Shown here: positions 55,243 through 64,000 of the stretch, piece by piece
Numbering within the stretch: position 1 is the stretch's first letter
How the letters are laid out: the number at the start of each line of letters is the position of its first letter
Assembly (NCBI RefSeq): GCF_902825235.1
Contig: NZ_CADEAJ010000001.1
Span: 65,096 to 129,095, forward strand
DNA length: 64,000 nucleotides
Reading direction: 5' to 3'
Origin: Bartonella vinsonii subsp. vinsonii
GTDB lineage: Bacteria; Pseudomonadota; Alphaproteobacteria; Rhizobiales; Rhizobiaceae
The notes under the pieces: model-generated
The model's database searches: none
Told to the model about the DNA's origin: nothing
The model's input: the letters and a program-made list of their open reading frames with translations, nothing else
Made by a program: the position numbers and the translations under genes

Positions 55243-57267
55243 TTACAATCCACGTTTTTTCATCATTGCTTCTGGTAAAGGCAAACGCCCCCGAAATGCT
55301 TTATAAAGCTCTTCTGGATCGCGGCTGCCTCCAGCGGAATAAATGAAACACTTTAAACGATTAGCAAGTTCTGAATTAAAAACATCACCTGTTTCTTCAA
55401 AAGCCCGAAAAGCATCGGCATCAAGTACTTCTGACCACATATACGAATAGTAACCAGCGGCATAACCATCTCCTGAAAATATATGCGTAAAATGTGGAGG
55501 ACGATGCCGCATGATAATTGTGTTGGGCATTTGCAACTTTTCTAATTCTTGATGCTCAAAGAGTGTTGAATCCGTTATCGTTTCTCCCTGATGAAAAGCC
55601 ATATCTACTAGAGCAGACGAGGTGAATTCAACCGCAGAAAAACCAGCATTAAATGTCTGTGACGATATCACTTTATCCATCAATGCTTGTGGCATAGGAA
55701 GCCCTGTTTTTGTATGTGTAGCATAAGTTTTTAAAACCTCTGGTACAGTTAACCAATGTTCATAAAGTTGAGAAGGAAGTTCAACAAAATCACGCGAAAC
55801 CGATGTTCCCGCGACAGAAGGCCATGTTACATCAGAAAGCAAACCATGTAATGCATGGCCAAATTCGTGGAAAAGCGTATGCGCATCATCAAGTGATAAA
55901 AGAGCAACCTCCCCTTTTGGTGGCTTAGCAAAATTACAAACATTGTAGATAATGGGCTTCTGTCCACCATTCAATTTATGTTGCGATTGTAAACTACTCA
56001 TCCACGCACCAGAACGTTTTGAAGGACGCGCAAAATAATCACCAATAAAATGCCCAAGTAAGCTTCCATCGGATTTTTTTACTTCCCACAAACGTGCATC
56101 AGGATGCCAAAGTGTCACAGTGCTTTTTTCTTCAAATGTAATGCCAAAGAGTTTTTTTGCTACACCAAAAGCCGCTTCAATCATGCGGTCAAGTTGAAAA
56201 TAATATTTAATTTCAGATCCATCGAAAGAAAATTTTTCAGCACGAAGCTTTTCAGCGTAGTAACGCCAATCCCAAGCTTCTAAAGTTTCATTGCTTCCTT
56301 GATTGTGTGCAAAATTTTGTAATTCACTTTGTTCACTCAAAGCTTTAGATCTTGCCCGTTCCCATACAGGTGTGAGCAAATTCATAACTGTATCAACAGT
56401 TTTAGCCATAGTGTTATCAAGTTTTAAATCTGCAAAGGATTTATATCCTAGCAATTTAGCCTTTTCATCACGAAGTGCAACAATCTCTAAAATAATCGAC
56501 CGATTATCATTCTCGTTACCATTTTCACCACGTTTGGACCAAGCTTGAAATGCGACTTCACGTAAATCACGGCGATGAGAAAATTTCAAAAAAGGATCAA
56601 CAATTGAACGTGCCAATGTTAATGCATAGGCTCCTTCATGCCCCCTTTCGCGCGCAATTTCCTTCATTGAAGCAATAAGATTATCAGGCAAACCAGACAA
56701 ATCTGTTTTTTCTAACAATAAAATCCATTCAGATTCATCTCTTAAGACATGCTGGCCAAAAGTAGCATTTAAAAAAGCAAGCTTCTCATTAATCTCTACA
56801 AGCCGTTTTTTACCATCTTCATCAAGTTTTGCACCATTACAAACGAACTTTTTCCACCACAATTCAAGTACACGTTTTGTCTCACTATCATACATATCTT
56901 GCTGCGACTGTTTATAAAGCATATCTATTTTCGCAAATATCCGTGCATCCATCATAATTTTCGAAGAATAATGAGAAAGCTTTACAACAAATTCTTGTTC
57001 TAACTGCTGAATTAACGGATTACTATGCGCACCTGAACGCAAGAAAAATATTGAACATATACGATCAAGCGCTTTGCCAGAAAGCTCAAAAGGTTGCAAA
57101 AAATTCTCAAACGTTGGTAGTTCTTGCACCATTGCAACCGTCTCGAGCTCTTCTTCTGCTTCCTGAAGAGCCTGTTCAAAGGCAGGTCTAAAATCCTCAT
57201 CACTTATTAAAGAAAAATCAGGAAGTCCTGAAAATCCTCTCCAGTCCAGCACTGCTGCTTTTGTCAT
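55243..57267 (-). CDS. M3 family oligopeptidase / peptidyl-dipeptidase
   Basis: This cytosolic zinc metallopeptidase of the Dcp/PrlC group degrades short peptides. The catalytic motif is HEFGHALHGLLSD (zinc ligands His, His and a downstream Glu in FVELPSQLYEHW). The length (674 residues from ATG 57267) is normal for the family. An ATG at 57285 would add six residues, but GAGAG lies just before 57267 and the shorter start MTKAAVLDWRGFSGLPDF fits relatives. The C-terminal GGSRDPEELYKAFRGRLP is typical of Dcp-like enzymes. Confidence 0.93.
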   Translation of the reverse strand: MTKAAVLDWRGFSGLPDFSLISDEDFRPAFEQALQEAEEELETVAMVQELPTFENFLQPFELSGKALDRICSIFFLRSGAHSNPLIQQLEQEFVVKLSHYSSKIMMDARIFAKIDMLYKQSQQDMYDSETKRVLELWWKKFVCNGAKLDEDGKKRLVEINEKLAFLNATFGQHVLRDESEWILLLEKTDLSGLPDNLIASMKEIARERGHEGAYALTLARSIVDPFLKFSHRRDLREVAFQAWSKRGENGNENDNRSIILEIVALRDEKAKLLGYKSFADLKLDNTMAKTVDTVMNLLTPVWERARSKALSEQSELQNFAHNQGSNETLEAWDWRYYAEKLRAEKFSFDGSEIKYYFQLDRMIEAAFGVAKKLFGITFEEKSTVTLWHPDARLWEVKKSDGSLLGHFIGDYFARPSKRSGAWMSSLQSQHKLNGGQKPIIYNVCNFAKPPKGEVALLSLDDAHTLFHEFGHALHGLLSDVTWPSVAGTSVSRDFVELPSQLYEHWLTVPEVLKTYATHTKTGLPMPQALMDKVISSQTFNAGFSAVEFTSSALVDMAFHQGETITDSTLFEHQELEKLQMPNTIIMRHRPPHFTHIFSGDGYAAGYYSYMWSEVLDADAFRAFEETGDVFNSELANRLKCFIYSAGGSRDPEELYKAFRGRLPLPEAMMKKRGL

Positions 57268-57620
57268 AATACTCTCTATCTCCATTATAAATTTAATGTA
57301 TAATCATTACCTTTACGACACAAATTGATAATATACTAAAACTATTTAGTGAATTTCAAAAATGCCTTTCAAACCTCTCTCTTAAGAACAGAAATAAAGA
57401 ATATCTTTATCATTAGGAGATAAACAAAAATGAGAAGCTTTATATGTCCGATTCATGAAATTGTTTATAACCTGCAATCTATCCTTGACTTTATTTCAAA
57501 TATTAACAATTGGAGAAGTGCAATCGGGGAGGACTTTTTTTAAATCTTCCATAACTTTTGTTTTATCCTAATCCATAATTTGAATTTATAATTCTCCAAT
57601 CCTTCGGAAGGTACTTTATT
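57268..57620. other. Divergent intergenic region, M3 peptidase / mgtE
   Basis: About 350 AT-rich bases hold both promoters. TTGACT near 57485 could be a -35 for mgtE, but no good -10 follows at the right distance. I see no recognisable magnesium riboswitch. Confidence 0.4.
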
Positions 57621-58997
57621 ATGACTGAAATTAAAACGACCTTCGACTTCAAAAATTCTTCTCCTGAAGTTCTCGCCGAAGAATTAAAAAATCACCATTT
57701 TGCTGACTCGATTGATATCATCAATGATCTCGATATCATGGAACGTGTAGCGGTTCTTAGTCTGTTACCTCTTGATTATGCCATTGAACTGTTTGATAAA
57801 CCAGAACTTGAACAACCAGCCGCTATTCTTGAACTTCTCCCTGTGAATCGTTCCGTTGAAATTCTTGATGGCATGTCTGCTGACGCTGCCGCTGATGTTT
57901 TTCAGGAAATAGATGAAAAAACCCGCAAACAGCTTTATGCATTGCTCAAGCCTTTAACACGGGCTGAACTGAAAAAACTTACGAGTTACCCTGATCATAC
58001 AGCGGGTGCACTCATGACAACAGAGTTTATAGCTGTCCCTGCAAACTGGACCGTAAAAAAAACTTTGAATCACATTCGTGAAGTTGAGCGAACACGGGAA
58101 ACAGTTTATACAAGCTATGTTATTGACCCCCAAACAGGCACTCTTCTTAAAGCTGTTTCACTGCGTAACCTTATCCTTGCCTCTCCTGATGATCAAATTC
58201 TAAACGTCTCTACACATGACACACCCATTACAATATCTCCCTTTACGCATCACGAAGACATTGCACGTCTTTTTCAGCGTCATGATCTTCTCTCTGTACC
58301 AGTTATCGATGACTGTAACCATGTTATTGGTATTGTGACGGTTGACGACGTACTTGATACAATGGTTGATGAAATGAGTGAAGATGCCTATAAATTTGGA
58401 GGCATGGAAGCTCTCGATAAACCCTATATGCAAATCAACTTTCTAGGGATGATGAAAAAACGTGGTGGTTGGCTTGCTTTACTTTTCCTTGGCGAAATGT
58501 TGACAGCAAGCGCTATGCAATATTTCGAAACAGAGCTTGAAAAAGTCATCACTCTCACACTCTTTATTCCTCTTATCATGAGCTCGGGAGGAAACTCCGG
58601 CTCACAAGCAACATCCCTCATTATTCGTGCACTGGCATTACGTGAACTCACACTCAAGGACTGGTGGAAAATTATCCTCCGTGAAATCCCAGCAGGGATA
58701 TCTCTTGGCCTTTTACTCGGGGTTATTGGAATGATGCGTATTGCTATTTGGCAAGAACTCGGTATTTACAATTATGGTGAACATTGGATTTTCATTGCCA
58801 TAACAGTAGGCACAGCTTTAGTTGGAATTGTTACATTTGGTTCATTGTCTGGTTCCATGCTTCCTTTTATTCTGAAACGTCTGGGATTTGATCCAGCAAG
58901 TGCTTCAGCTCCCCTTGTCGCAACTTTAGTGGATGTCATGGGAATTGTTATCTACTTTTCTGTAGCTTCCCTTATCTTGTCTGGTACTCTACTTTAA
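57621..58997 (+). CDS. mgtE: Magnesium transporter MgtE
   Basis: This is a Mg2+ channel gated by intracellular magnesium. The 458 residues have the three MgtE parts: an N-terminal superhelical domain (~20-135, LLPVNRSVEILDGMSADAAA), a CBS pair (~140-260, GIVTVDDVLDTMVDEMSEDA) and a five-helix membrane domain (~280-458) with the pore motif MSSGGNSGSQATSLIIRALA. The ribosome site CGGAAGG precedes the ATG. The gene is alone. Confidence 0.95.
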   Translation: MTEIKTTFDFKNSSPEVLAEELKNHHFADSIDIINDLDIMERVAVLSLLPLDYAIELFDKPELEQPAAILELLPVNRSVEILDGMSADAAADVFQEIDEKTRKQLYALLKPLTRAELKKLTSYPDHTAGALMTTEFIAVPANWTVKKTLNHIREVERTRETVYTSYVIDPQTGTLLKAVSLRNLILASPDDQILNVSTHDTPITISPFTHHEDIARLFQRHDLLSVPVIDDCNHVIGIVTVDDVLDTMVDEMSEDAYKFGGMEALDKPYMQINFLGMMKKRGGWLALLFLGEMLTASAMQYFETELEKVITLTLFIPLIMSSGGNSGSQATSLIIRALALRELTLKDWWKIILREIPAGISLGLLLGVIGMMRIAIWQELGIYNYGEHWIFIAITVGTALVGIVTFGSLSGSMLPFILKRLGFDPASASAPLVATLVDVMGIVIYFSVASLILSGTLL

Positions 58998-59875
58998 CAT
59001 GGGAAGAAAAAAACACATCTCATGCATCTAAAATCTTTTTTATGTAAACAACTGTTGAACAGCACATTAATTTCCTAAAAACATAAAGCAGCATCACACA
59101 CTTTAAAGAAAGTCCTGTGATATTGTCATAGTGCATTCTTTTAGAAGCTCTTAATTATGAATAAATAAAGGCTGTTCAATGACAAGTCAAAAAAGAAATA
59201 AATATCAACAAACACCATCACTCTATTTACCAGATTCCAGTATTACAATTGCTCATGCATTCAGAGTGGTTCTTGATGAAGTATATCCGTCTTTTCTCAA
59301 ACGAATTTTATTCACGCACCAATCTCTCTTATAACCTGCAAAGAAGTGATTTCTTTTGCTTCATAACAAAAGGGGTATCAATGGGGAACTATTCTCTGTA
59401 TTTAGAACTCTAACTTCAATAGTGAAAATGATAACTTTATGATTATAAATCAATACCTTGAAACACTTGATTCATTAAATTTTGATGTTAATTTACAGGC
59501 AATCGTTAGGAGAGAAATTTTGTTATAAACAAGCAAATTACATTCTTTGTTTTTTCTAGTACAGACCTCATATGAAATACTCCCACATTCAAAAAAATGG
59601 GAATTTTTCTCAAGCCAACAGAATATCAAAAACCTTTTATACAAAAACGCAGATCATAGAAAAGGTCGCCAAAATCAAGAATAATGCTTCAAAAAATGTA
59701 ACGGACACAATAATCGTGAAATCCTTTATTTCTAAGAAACAGTAATCGATTTAATTATTTTCTCCCCCCTTCCAAAATTATAAAAAAACATGTAAAAGGT
59801 TTTGTAATAGTTAAGGTAAGGAACGCAAAAGCGTTGCTTCAAATGAAATTTCATTAAACGAAAAGAAGAAAATTT
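58998..59875. other. Long intergenic region between mgtE and typA
   Basis: About 880 AT-rich bases hold one possible short gene at 59179 (listed separately). The rest has scattered stops in all frames. AACGC-AAAA-GCGTT at 59822-59835 forms a short hairpin about 40 bases before typA. Otherwise nothing was recognised. Confidence 0.45.
59179..59334 (+). CDS. Possible small protein, 51 codons, uncertain
   Basis: This open frame of 51 residues starts MTSQKRNKYQQTPSLYLPDS and continues SITIAHAFRVVLDEVYPSFL. An AAAGG lies about 10 bases upstream of the ATG, so translation is possible. No terminator or family is recognised. The C-terminal half has a plausible amphipathic helix. It could be a small gene or the remains of a longer one. 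Confidence 0.25.
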   Translation: MTSQKRNKYQQTPSLYLPDSSITIAHAFRVVLDEVYPSFLKRILFTHQSLL

Positions 59876-61702
59876 ATGCAATTGCGCAATATCGCCATCA
59901 TTGCCCACGTTGACCATGGCAAAACAACACTCGTCGACGAGCTTCTCAAACAATCAGGGAACTTTCGCGATAACCAACGTACCAGTGAGCGTATGATGGA
60001 TTCAAACGACATTGAAAAAGAACGCGGAATTACAATTCTAGCAAAAGTAACGTCCGTGGTTTGGAAAGATACCCGAATTAACATTGTTGATACACCGGGT
60101 CACGCTGACTTTGGTGGAGAAGTTGAACGTATTTTGAACATGGTTGACGGAGCAATTGTGCTTGTTGATGCCGCTGAAGGCCCAATGCCGCAAACAAAAT
60201 TTGTTGTTGGAAAAGCATTGAAAGTGGGTTTACGTCCCATTGTTGCTATTAATAAAATTGACCGTACTGATGCACGCGCTGATGAAGTTATCAATGAGGT
60301 TTTTGACCTTTTTGCTGCTCTTGATGCAACCGATGAACAACTTGATTTTCCTATTCTTTATGGATCAGGACGTGACGGATGGATGGCTGAAACCCCTGAA
60401 GGGCCAAAAGATCAAGGACTGAGCCCTTTGTTCGATCTTGTAACCCGCCATGTCCCTTCTCCTAGTGTAGCAGAGGGACCATTTCGTATGATCGGAACGA
60501 TTCTTGAAGCAGATCCATTTCTTGGGCGGATTATTACAGGGCGTATTCATTCGGGTTCTATAAAATCCAATCAAACTATCAAGGTTCTTGGACAGGATGG
60601 AAAGCTTTTAGAAACTGGGCGTATTTCGAAAATTTTGGCATTTCGTGGGTTGGAGCGGCAACCTATTGAAGAAAGTGTTGCTGGTGATATTGTAGCAATC
60701 GCAGGTCTACAAAAAGGCACCGTTGCTGATACTTTCTGTGATCCCACGGTCAATGAACCTCTCACCGCTCAACCAATTGATCCTCCCACTGTTACTATGA
60801 GCTTTCTTGTCAATGATAGCCCCCTTGCAGGAACGGAAGGTGATAAAGTAACAAGCCGTGTCATCCGTGATCGTTTGTTCAAAGAAGCAGAAGGCAATGT
60901 AGCTCTTAAAATTGAGGAATCGGCTGATAAGGATTCTTTCTATGTTTCAGGACGAGGAGAATTGCAACTTGCAGTCCTCATTGAAAATATGCGCCGTGAA
61001 GGATTTGAACTGAGTGTTTCACGTCCACGGGTTGTTATGCAAAAAGACGAAAACGGCACAACTCTTGAGCCAATCGAAGAGGTTGTTATCGATGTAGACG
61101 AAGAATATTCTGGAACCGTTGTGCAAAAAATGTCTGAACGTAAAGGTGAAATGATTGAATTGCGCCCTTCTGGAGGAAATCGTGTCCGTCTTGTTTTTTA
61201 TGCGCCAACACGAGGACTCATTGGCTACCAATCCGAGCTTTTAACTGATACACGTGGTACAGCCATTATGAATCGTCTTTTTCATGCTTATGAACCTTAT
61301 AAAGGGGACATTAATGGCCGTGTCAATGGCGTGATGATTTCAAATGATAACGGGGAATCTGTTGCTTATGCTCTTTTTAATCTTGAAGACCGTGGACCTA
61401 TGATAATTGATGCCGGTGTTAAAGTCTATCAAGGTATGATTATTGGCATCCACTCACGTGATAACGACTTAGAAGTCAATGTTTTAAAAGGAAAGAAGTT
61501 AACCAACATGCGCGCTTCTGGAAAAGATGAAGCCGTAAAATTAACCCCTCCCCTTAAAATGACATTAGAACGGGCTCTAGCGTGGATACAAGATGATGAG
61601 CTGGTAGAAGTCACCCCTAAAAATATTCGTTTACGCAAATTGTATCTGGATCCCAATGAACGCAAACGTTTTGAAAAAACACGCGCCACCATCTCAAACT
61701 AA
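59876..61702 (+). CDS. typA: Ribosome-associated GTPase TypA/BipA
   Basis: This translational GTPase is linked to 50S assembly, cold and stress growth. The 608 residues show G1 [20 protein letters not shown]2 RGITILAK, G3 [12 protein letters not shown] and G4 NKIDRTDA. Domains II and III resemble EF-G, and the TypA C-terminal domain ([19 protein letters not shown]) completes it. AAGAAG precedes the ATG. The pyrophosphatase gene follows 67 bases later. Confidence 0.97.
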   Translation: MQLRNIAIIAHVDHGKTTLVDELLKQSGNFRDNQRTSERMMDSNDIEKERGITILAKVTSVVWKDTRINIVDTPGHADFGGEVERILNMVDGAIVLVDAAEGPMPQTKFVVGKALKVGLRPIVAINKIDRTDARADEVINEVFDLFAALDATDEQLDFPILYGSGRDGWMAETPEGPKDQGLSPLFDLVTRHVPSPSVAEGPFRMIGTILEADPFLGRIITGRIHSGSIKSNQTIKVLGQDGKLLETGRISKILAFRGLERQPIEESVAGDIVAIAGLQKGTVADTFCDPTVNEPLTAQPIDPPTVTMSFLVNDSPLAGTEGDKVTSRVIRDRLFKEAEGNVALKIEESADKDSFYVSGRGELQLAVLIENMRREGFELSVSRPRVVMQKDENGTTLEPIEEVVIDVDEEYSGTVVQKMSERKGEMIELRPSGGNRVRLVFYAPTRGLIGYQSELLTDTRGTAIMNRLFHAYEPYKGDINGRVNGVMISNDNGESVAYALFNLEDRGPMIIDAGVKVYQGMIIGIHSRDNDLEVNVLKGKKLTNMRASGKDEAVKLTPPLKMTLERALAWIQDDELVEVTPKNIRLRKLYLDPNERKRFEKTRATISN

Positions 61703-61769
61703 TTTTGTGACTGCCTCAGTTAAATATGTCATTATATTCGCTTAATCATATTCCGGAAAGGATATTTAC

Positions 61770-62300
61770 ATGAATATTAAGGAAATCCGCGTTGGCAAAA
61801 ATCCACCAGAAGATATCAATGTCATTGTAGAAGTCTCTCTTGGCGGACAACCAATAAAATATGAGATGGACAAAAAATCAGAAGCGTTATTTGTTGATCG
61901 TTTTCTTCATACATCAATGGTGTATCCAGGAAATTATGGCTTTGTCCCCCATACACTTTCAGATGATGGTGATCCTATTGATGTTCTTATCTGTAACACC
62001 CGTCCACTTATTCCAGGTTGTGTTATTAATGTTTGCCCCATCGGTGCTCTGATTATGGAAGATGACGGTGGTAAAGATGAAAAAATTATTGCTATCCCTA
62101 CTCCAAAATTAACAAAACGTTATATCAATATTCATAACTATACAGATCTTCCCGAAATCACACTAAAGCAAATTGAACATTTCTTTGAGCATTATAAAGA
62201 TCTTGAACCTGGGAAATGGGCTAAAATTGAAGGTTGGCGTGATAAAGATTTCGCATGTGAATTGATTAAGCAAGCTATTGAGCGTAATAAAGAAATATAA
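61770..62300 (+). CDS. ppa: Inorganic pyrophosphatase (family I)
   Basis: The soluble enzyme hydrolyses pyrophosphate and drives biosynthetic reactions. The 176 residues contain the family I signature around [20 protein letters not shown] with the metal-binding Asp residues, [12 protein letters not shown] and the catalytic Lys-rich C-terminus ([20 protein letters not shown]). GGAAAGGA precedes the ATG. A terminator hairpin follows. Confidence 0.97.
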   Translation: MNIKEIRVGKNPPEDINVIVEVSLGGQPIKYEMDKKSEALFVDRFLHTSMVYPGNYGFVPHTLSDDGDPIDVLICNTRPLIPGCVINVCPIGALIMEDDGGKDEKIIAIPTPKLTKRYINIHNYTDLPEITLKQIEHFFEHYKDLEPGKWAKIEGWRDKDFACELIKQAIERNKEI

Positions 62301-62314
62301 CTTTTCCAAAGAAT

Positions 62315-62346
62315 AAAGCCTATTTTTTTAGATAGGCTTTTATTTT
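62315..62346. terminator. Bidirectional terminator between ppa and the DUF167 gene
   Basis: AAAGCCTAT at 62315-62323 pairs with ATAGGCTTT at 62332-62340 around an 8-base loop. T-rich sequence follows on the plus strand. The convergent DUF167 stop codon overlaps the right arm. Confidence 0.75.
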
Positions 62347-62663
62347 GAAGTCTTATCTTCTAAAGATTGCCATATCTGCTTTAATTCTTCCAAGTGTGTT
62401 GAAAAATAAAGCTGCTTGTAACGGGATGCGGCGCCACATTTCAGAGAAATACAAGAAGATGGAATTTTCCATTGCTTTGCTAAAAATTTAATGAGAGTCC
62501 TATTTGCCTTTCCATCTTCAGGTATAGCACGAAGGCGTATAGCCAAATACTGCTTTCCATCATCTCTGCACTCAACCCCCATTATTCGATCAACACAAGC
62601 CTTTGGAGTGAGATGGACAAATAAAATCAAGCCACGCGTGTCATCTTGATAAAACATCTTCAT
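62340..62663 (-). CDS. DUF167 / YggU family protein
   Basis: This conserved small protein of 107 residues has unknown biochemical function. The family core is clear: LFVHLTPKACVDRIMGVE followed by LAIRLRAIPEDGKANRTLIK and FLAKQWKIPSSCISLKCGAA. It starts 19 bases after the yggT stop, so the two are cotranscribed, as is common in proteobacteria. The stop TAA lies within the shared terminator. Confidence 0.9.
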   Translation of the reverse strand: MKMFYQDDTRGLILFVHLTPKACVDRIMGVECRDDGKQYLAIRLRAIPEDGKANRTLIKFLAKQWKIPSSCISLKCGAASRYKQLYFSTHLEELKQIWQSLEDKTSK

Positions 62664-62681
62664 TCATCTCATCTCGTCTTT

Positions 62682-62975
62682 CTATAGATACATGCCTGCA
62701 TAAGCGTGCCACATGAAAGTACGAAGAAAATAAATAATTATAAACACTACAATAGGTGAAATATCAATTGTTCCAAGATTTGGCAAAAACTGCCGGATAC
62801 GACTTAAAACTGGCTCCGTAAGCTGATGCAGAAATTTCCCTATCAAAACAACAAAACGATTGCGTGCATTTATGATATTAAATACATAAAGCCAAGAAAA
62901 AATGACACTTGCAATTAAAACATCTATATAAATATTGAAAATGAGATCAATCACTCGAAGCAATGCATAAACCAT
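62682..62975 (-). CDS. YggT family membrane protein
   Basis: The 97-residue protein has two hydrophobic segments (~5-30 and ~70-92) flanking a conserved loop ([40 protein letters not shown]). The YggT family is linked to osmotic tolerance and to cell-division or membrane organisation in various bacteria. AGAGGAA precedes the ATG. It is the first gene of a pair with the DUF167 gene. Confidence 0.9.
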   Translation of the reverse strand: MVYALLRVIDLIFNIYIDVLIASVIFSWLYVFNIINARNRFVVLIGKFLHQLTEPVLSRIRQFLPNLGTIDISPIVVFIIIYFLRTFMWHAYAGMYL

Positions 62976-63328
62976 GCTTTATTATTCCTCTTTCAATCAA
63001 AGAAACAGAAAAGCGTAAGAGCTATCATTAAAATAAATCTGTTTATCAAATAATAGTTTTATACCCCAGCGTTCTTTTTTCTATGAATAGAAAACCAAAC
63101 ATCCCTATTCATCATCTCTATATTATAATGATGATGAACCTTATAAACAAATATGAAAAACAAGGAATAGCTTATCAAAATAAAAGCAACAGCGAATAAT
63201 CTGAAAACTTTCAAAAAAGACCCTCAACATTCTTTACACAATAATTACGTCTTTAACCGTAAGCATGTTATAAAAAACGTTTAAACTAAAAACGGCCTTT
63301 AAAGGCCGCCTTTATTGTATTTTCAAAA
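62976..63328. other. Intergenic region, holds the ialB terminator only
   Basis: About 350 AT-rich bases between yggT and ialB, both on the minus strand. Apart from the ialB terminator I see no gene or clear motif. Confidence 0.45.
63287..63310 (-). terminator. Rho-independent terminator after ialB
   Basis: CGGCCTTT at 63293-63300 abuts AAAGGCCG at 63301-63308, a perfect 16-base palindrome. On the minus strand it is followed by TTTTTAGT. It begins about 20 bases after the ialB stop. Confidence 0.8.
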
Positions 63329-63889
63329 TTATTTCTGCAAAGTAGTCAAACGGTTAAGGGCATTGCTAAAACCATTGAGCTGAACGAACAAATCATTCAA
63401 AGGTGGCTCACCTGGAGCAGCAATTGTCATAGCTAACTTCAAATGCTTTCCAGAACGTAAAGCCGCCACGTGATTTTTATCAAACACTATAGGAACAACG
63501 CAACCTGCTGGTACACAAGTCCGAATACCGGTTTCGATAGCAGCTTTTCCTTCATCAACTTGTAAACGAACAGGCTTAGAAACCAAAATGCCAAAAGGAA
63601 CCGTTAAATTACCAGATACCACACCATCAGCATTGAGAATAACATTCATAGCTACAACAACACGCCCCTGATCATTTACCTCTTGACGGTGCATGAAACA
63701 AACTTTCTTTCCCTCTTGTATACCACAATTAATAGTCCACAAGCCATAGGTTTCAGCCAAAGAAGAAGCACCATTTGGCAATGTAGCCGCTGCATTTTTT
63801 GTTTCAGCAGCTTTTGGACCTGATGCAAATGCTACAGAAGAAATACTCAAAAGAGTAAAGGCTATAAGTAAATTAAATAACTTTTTCAT
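63329..63889 (-). CDS. ialB: Invasion-associated locus B (IalB) family protein
   Basis: This is an exported protein of the IalB family, first described in Bartonella bacilliformis as promoting entry into red cells. ATG 63889 gives 186 residues with a signal peptide cleaved near VAFAS. The frame opens 22 codons upstream but that would bury the signal. The mature part has family features YGLWTINCGIQEGKKVCFMH, GILVSKPVRLQVD and RTCVPAGCVVPIVFDKNHVA, with four Cys likely forming disulfides. The ribosome site is GGAA. It has its own terminator. Confidence 0.92.
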   Translation of the reverse strand: MKKLFNLLIAFTLLSISSVAFASGPKAAETKNAAATLPNGASSLAETYGLWTINCGIQEGKKVCFMHRQEVNDQGRVVVAMNVILNADGVVSGNLTVPFGILVSKPVRLQVDEGKAAIETGIRTCVPAGCVVPIVFDKNHVAALRSGKHLKLAMTIAAPGEPPLNDLFVQLNGFSNALNRLTTLQK

Positions 63890-64000
63890 TTTATATTCCA
63901 GTTCTTTACATAAAAGAGAAACACGCTTATTATCTTTAAATAATACACATAACATAAAGCATTCTTAATAAAAAAGAGCTTTCCATAATTATATAGCCTT
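63890..64000. other. Upstream region of ialB at window end
   Basis: The last 111 bases are the 5' region of ialB. TATTAT-like boxes are present, but no promoter can be assigned with confidence. No other gene was seen. Confidence 0.4.

Noticed and set aside
57480..57620. Magnesium-sensing riboswitch before mgtE
   Set aside because: No conserved M-box-like features could be recognised in the leader.

Overview
The window is a stretch of chromosome from a low-GC alphaproteobacterium of the Rhizobiales, most likely a Bartonella species. The evidence is the AT-rich base composition, the Rhizobiales-type gene blocks (nusA-ylxR-infB-rbfA-truB, rpsO-pnp, hslVU, secA-parvulin-argJ-mutT), an Omp10-type lipoprotein like that of Brucella, and an IalB invasion-associated protein at the right end. 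The genus is an inference from content, not a database match. The window holds about 50 protein genes. I found no rRNA, tRNA, CRISPR array, prophage or insertion sequence.

Layout. 1-5585: translation cluster (3' part of nusA, a ylxR/L7Ae fusion, infB, rbfA, truB). 6035-7663: an MFS exporter on the minus strand that separates truB from rpsO-pnp (7985-10649). 10674-13644: an RsmC-like methyltransferase converging on hslVU. 13851-18359: asparaginase, pantothenate kinase, M17 aminopeptidase and an NlpC/P60 hydrolase. 18692-21541 (minus): mutT, argJ and a periplasmic parvulin, divergent from secA-fur (21962-25117), then prfA-prmC. 27226-30967 (minus): the class Ib ribonucleotide reductase operon nrdHIEF, divergent from a zinc-type ABC importer znuCBA (31663-34228) that carries two mirror-image operators around its -35 box. 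35233-39461: the glycerol-3-phosphate importer ugpBAEC, convergent with the ugpQ phosphodiesterase, so uptake and breakdown of glycerophosphodiesters lie together.

40625-49419 is mostly minus strand: guaA, an RsmB-type methyltransferase, guaB, a ClsC-like phospholipase D protein and a degenerate NtrC-type regulator. Between rsmB and guaB lies a 49-codon plus-strand gene with its own stress-type promoter, ribosome binding site and terminator. 49670-55083: omp10-type lipoprotein, kdsD, a frameshifted galU, a lytic transglycosylase and a DUF459 SGNH-like protein. 55243-64000: an M3 peptidase, mgtE, typA, ppa, DUF167, yggT and ialB.

Most of the window is conserved core genome. The points most worth a second look are the galU frameshift in a 7-base homopolymer, the small gene with a GGAAC-N16-CGTT promoter, the regulator that has lost the sigma-54 contact loop and several catalytic residues, the mirrored operators of znuCBA with the long unexplained leader of nrdHIEF beside them, and the methyltransferase whose apparent start codon lies inside the pnp terminator.
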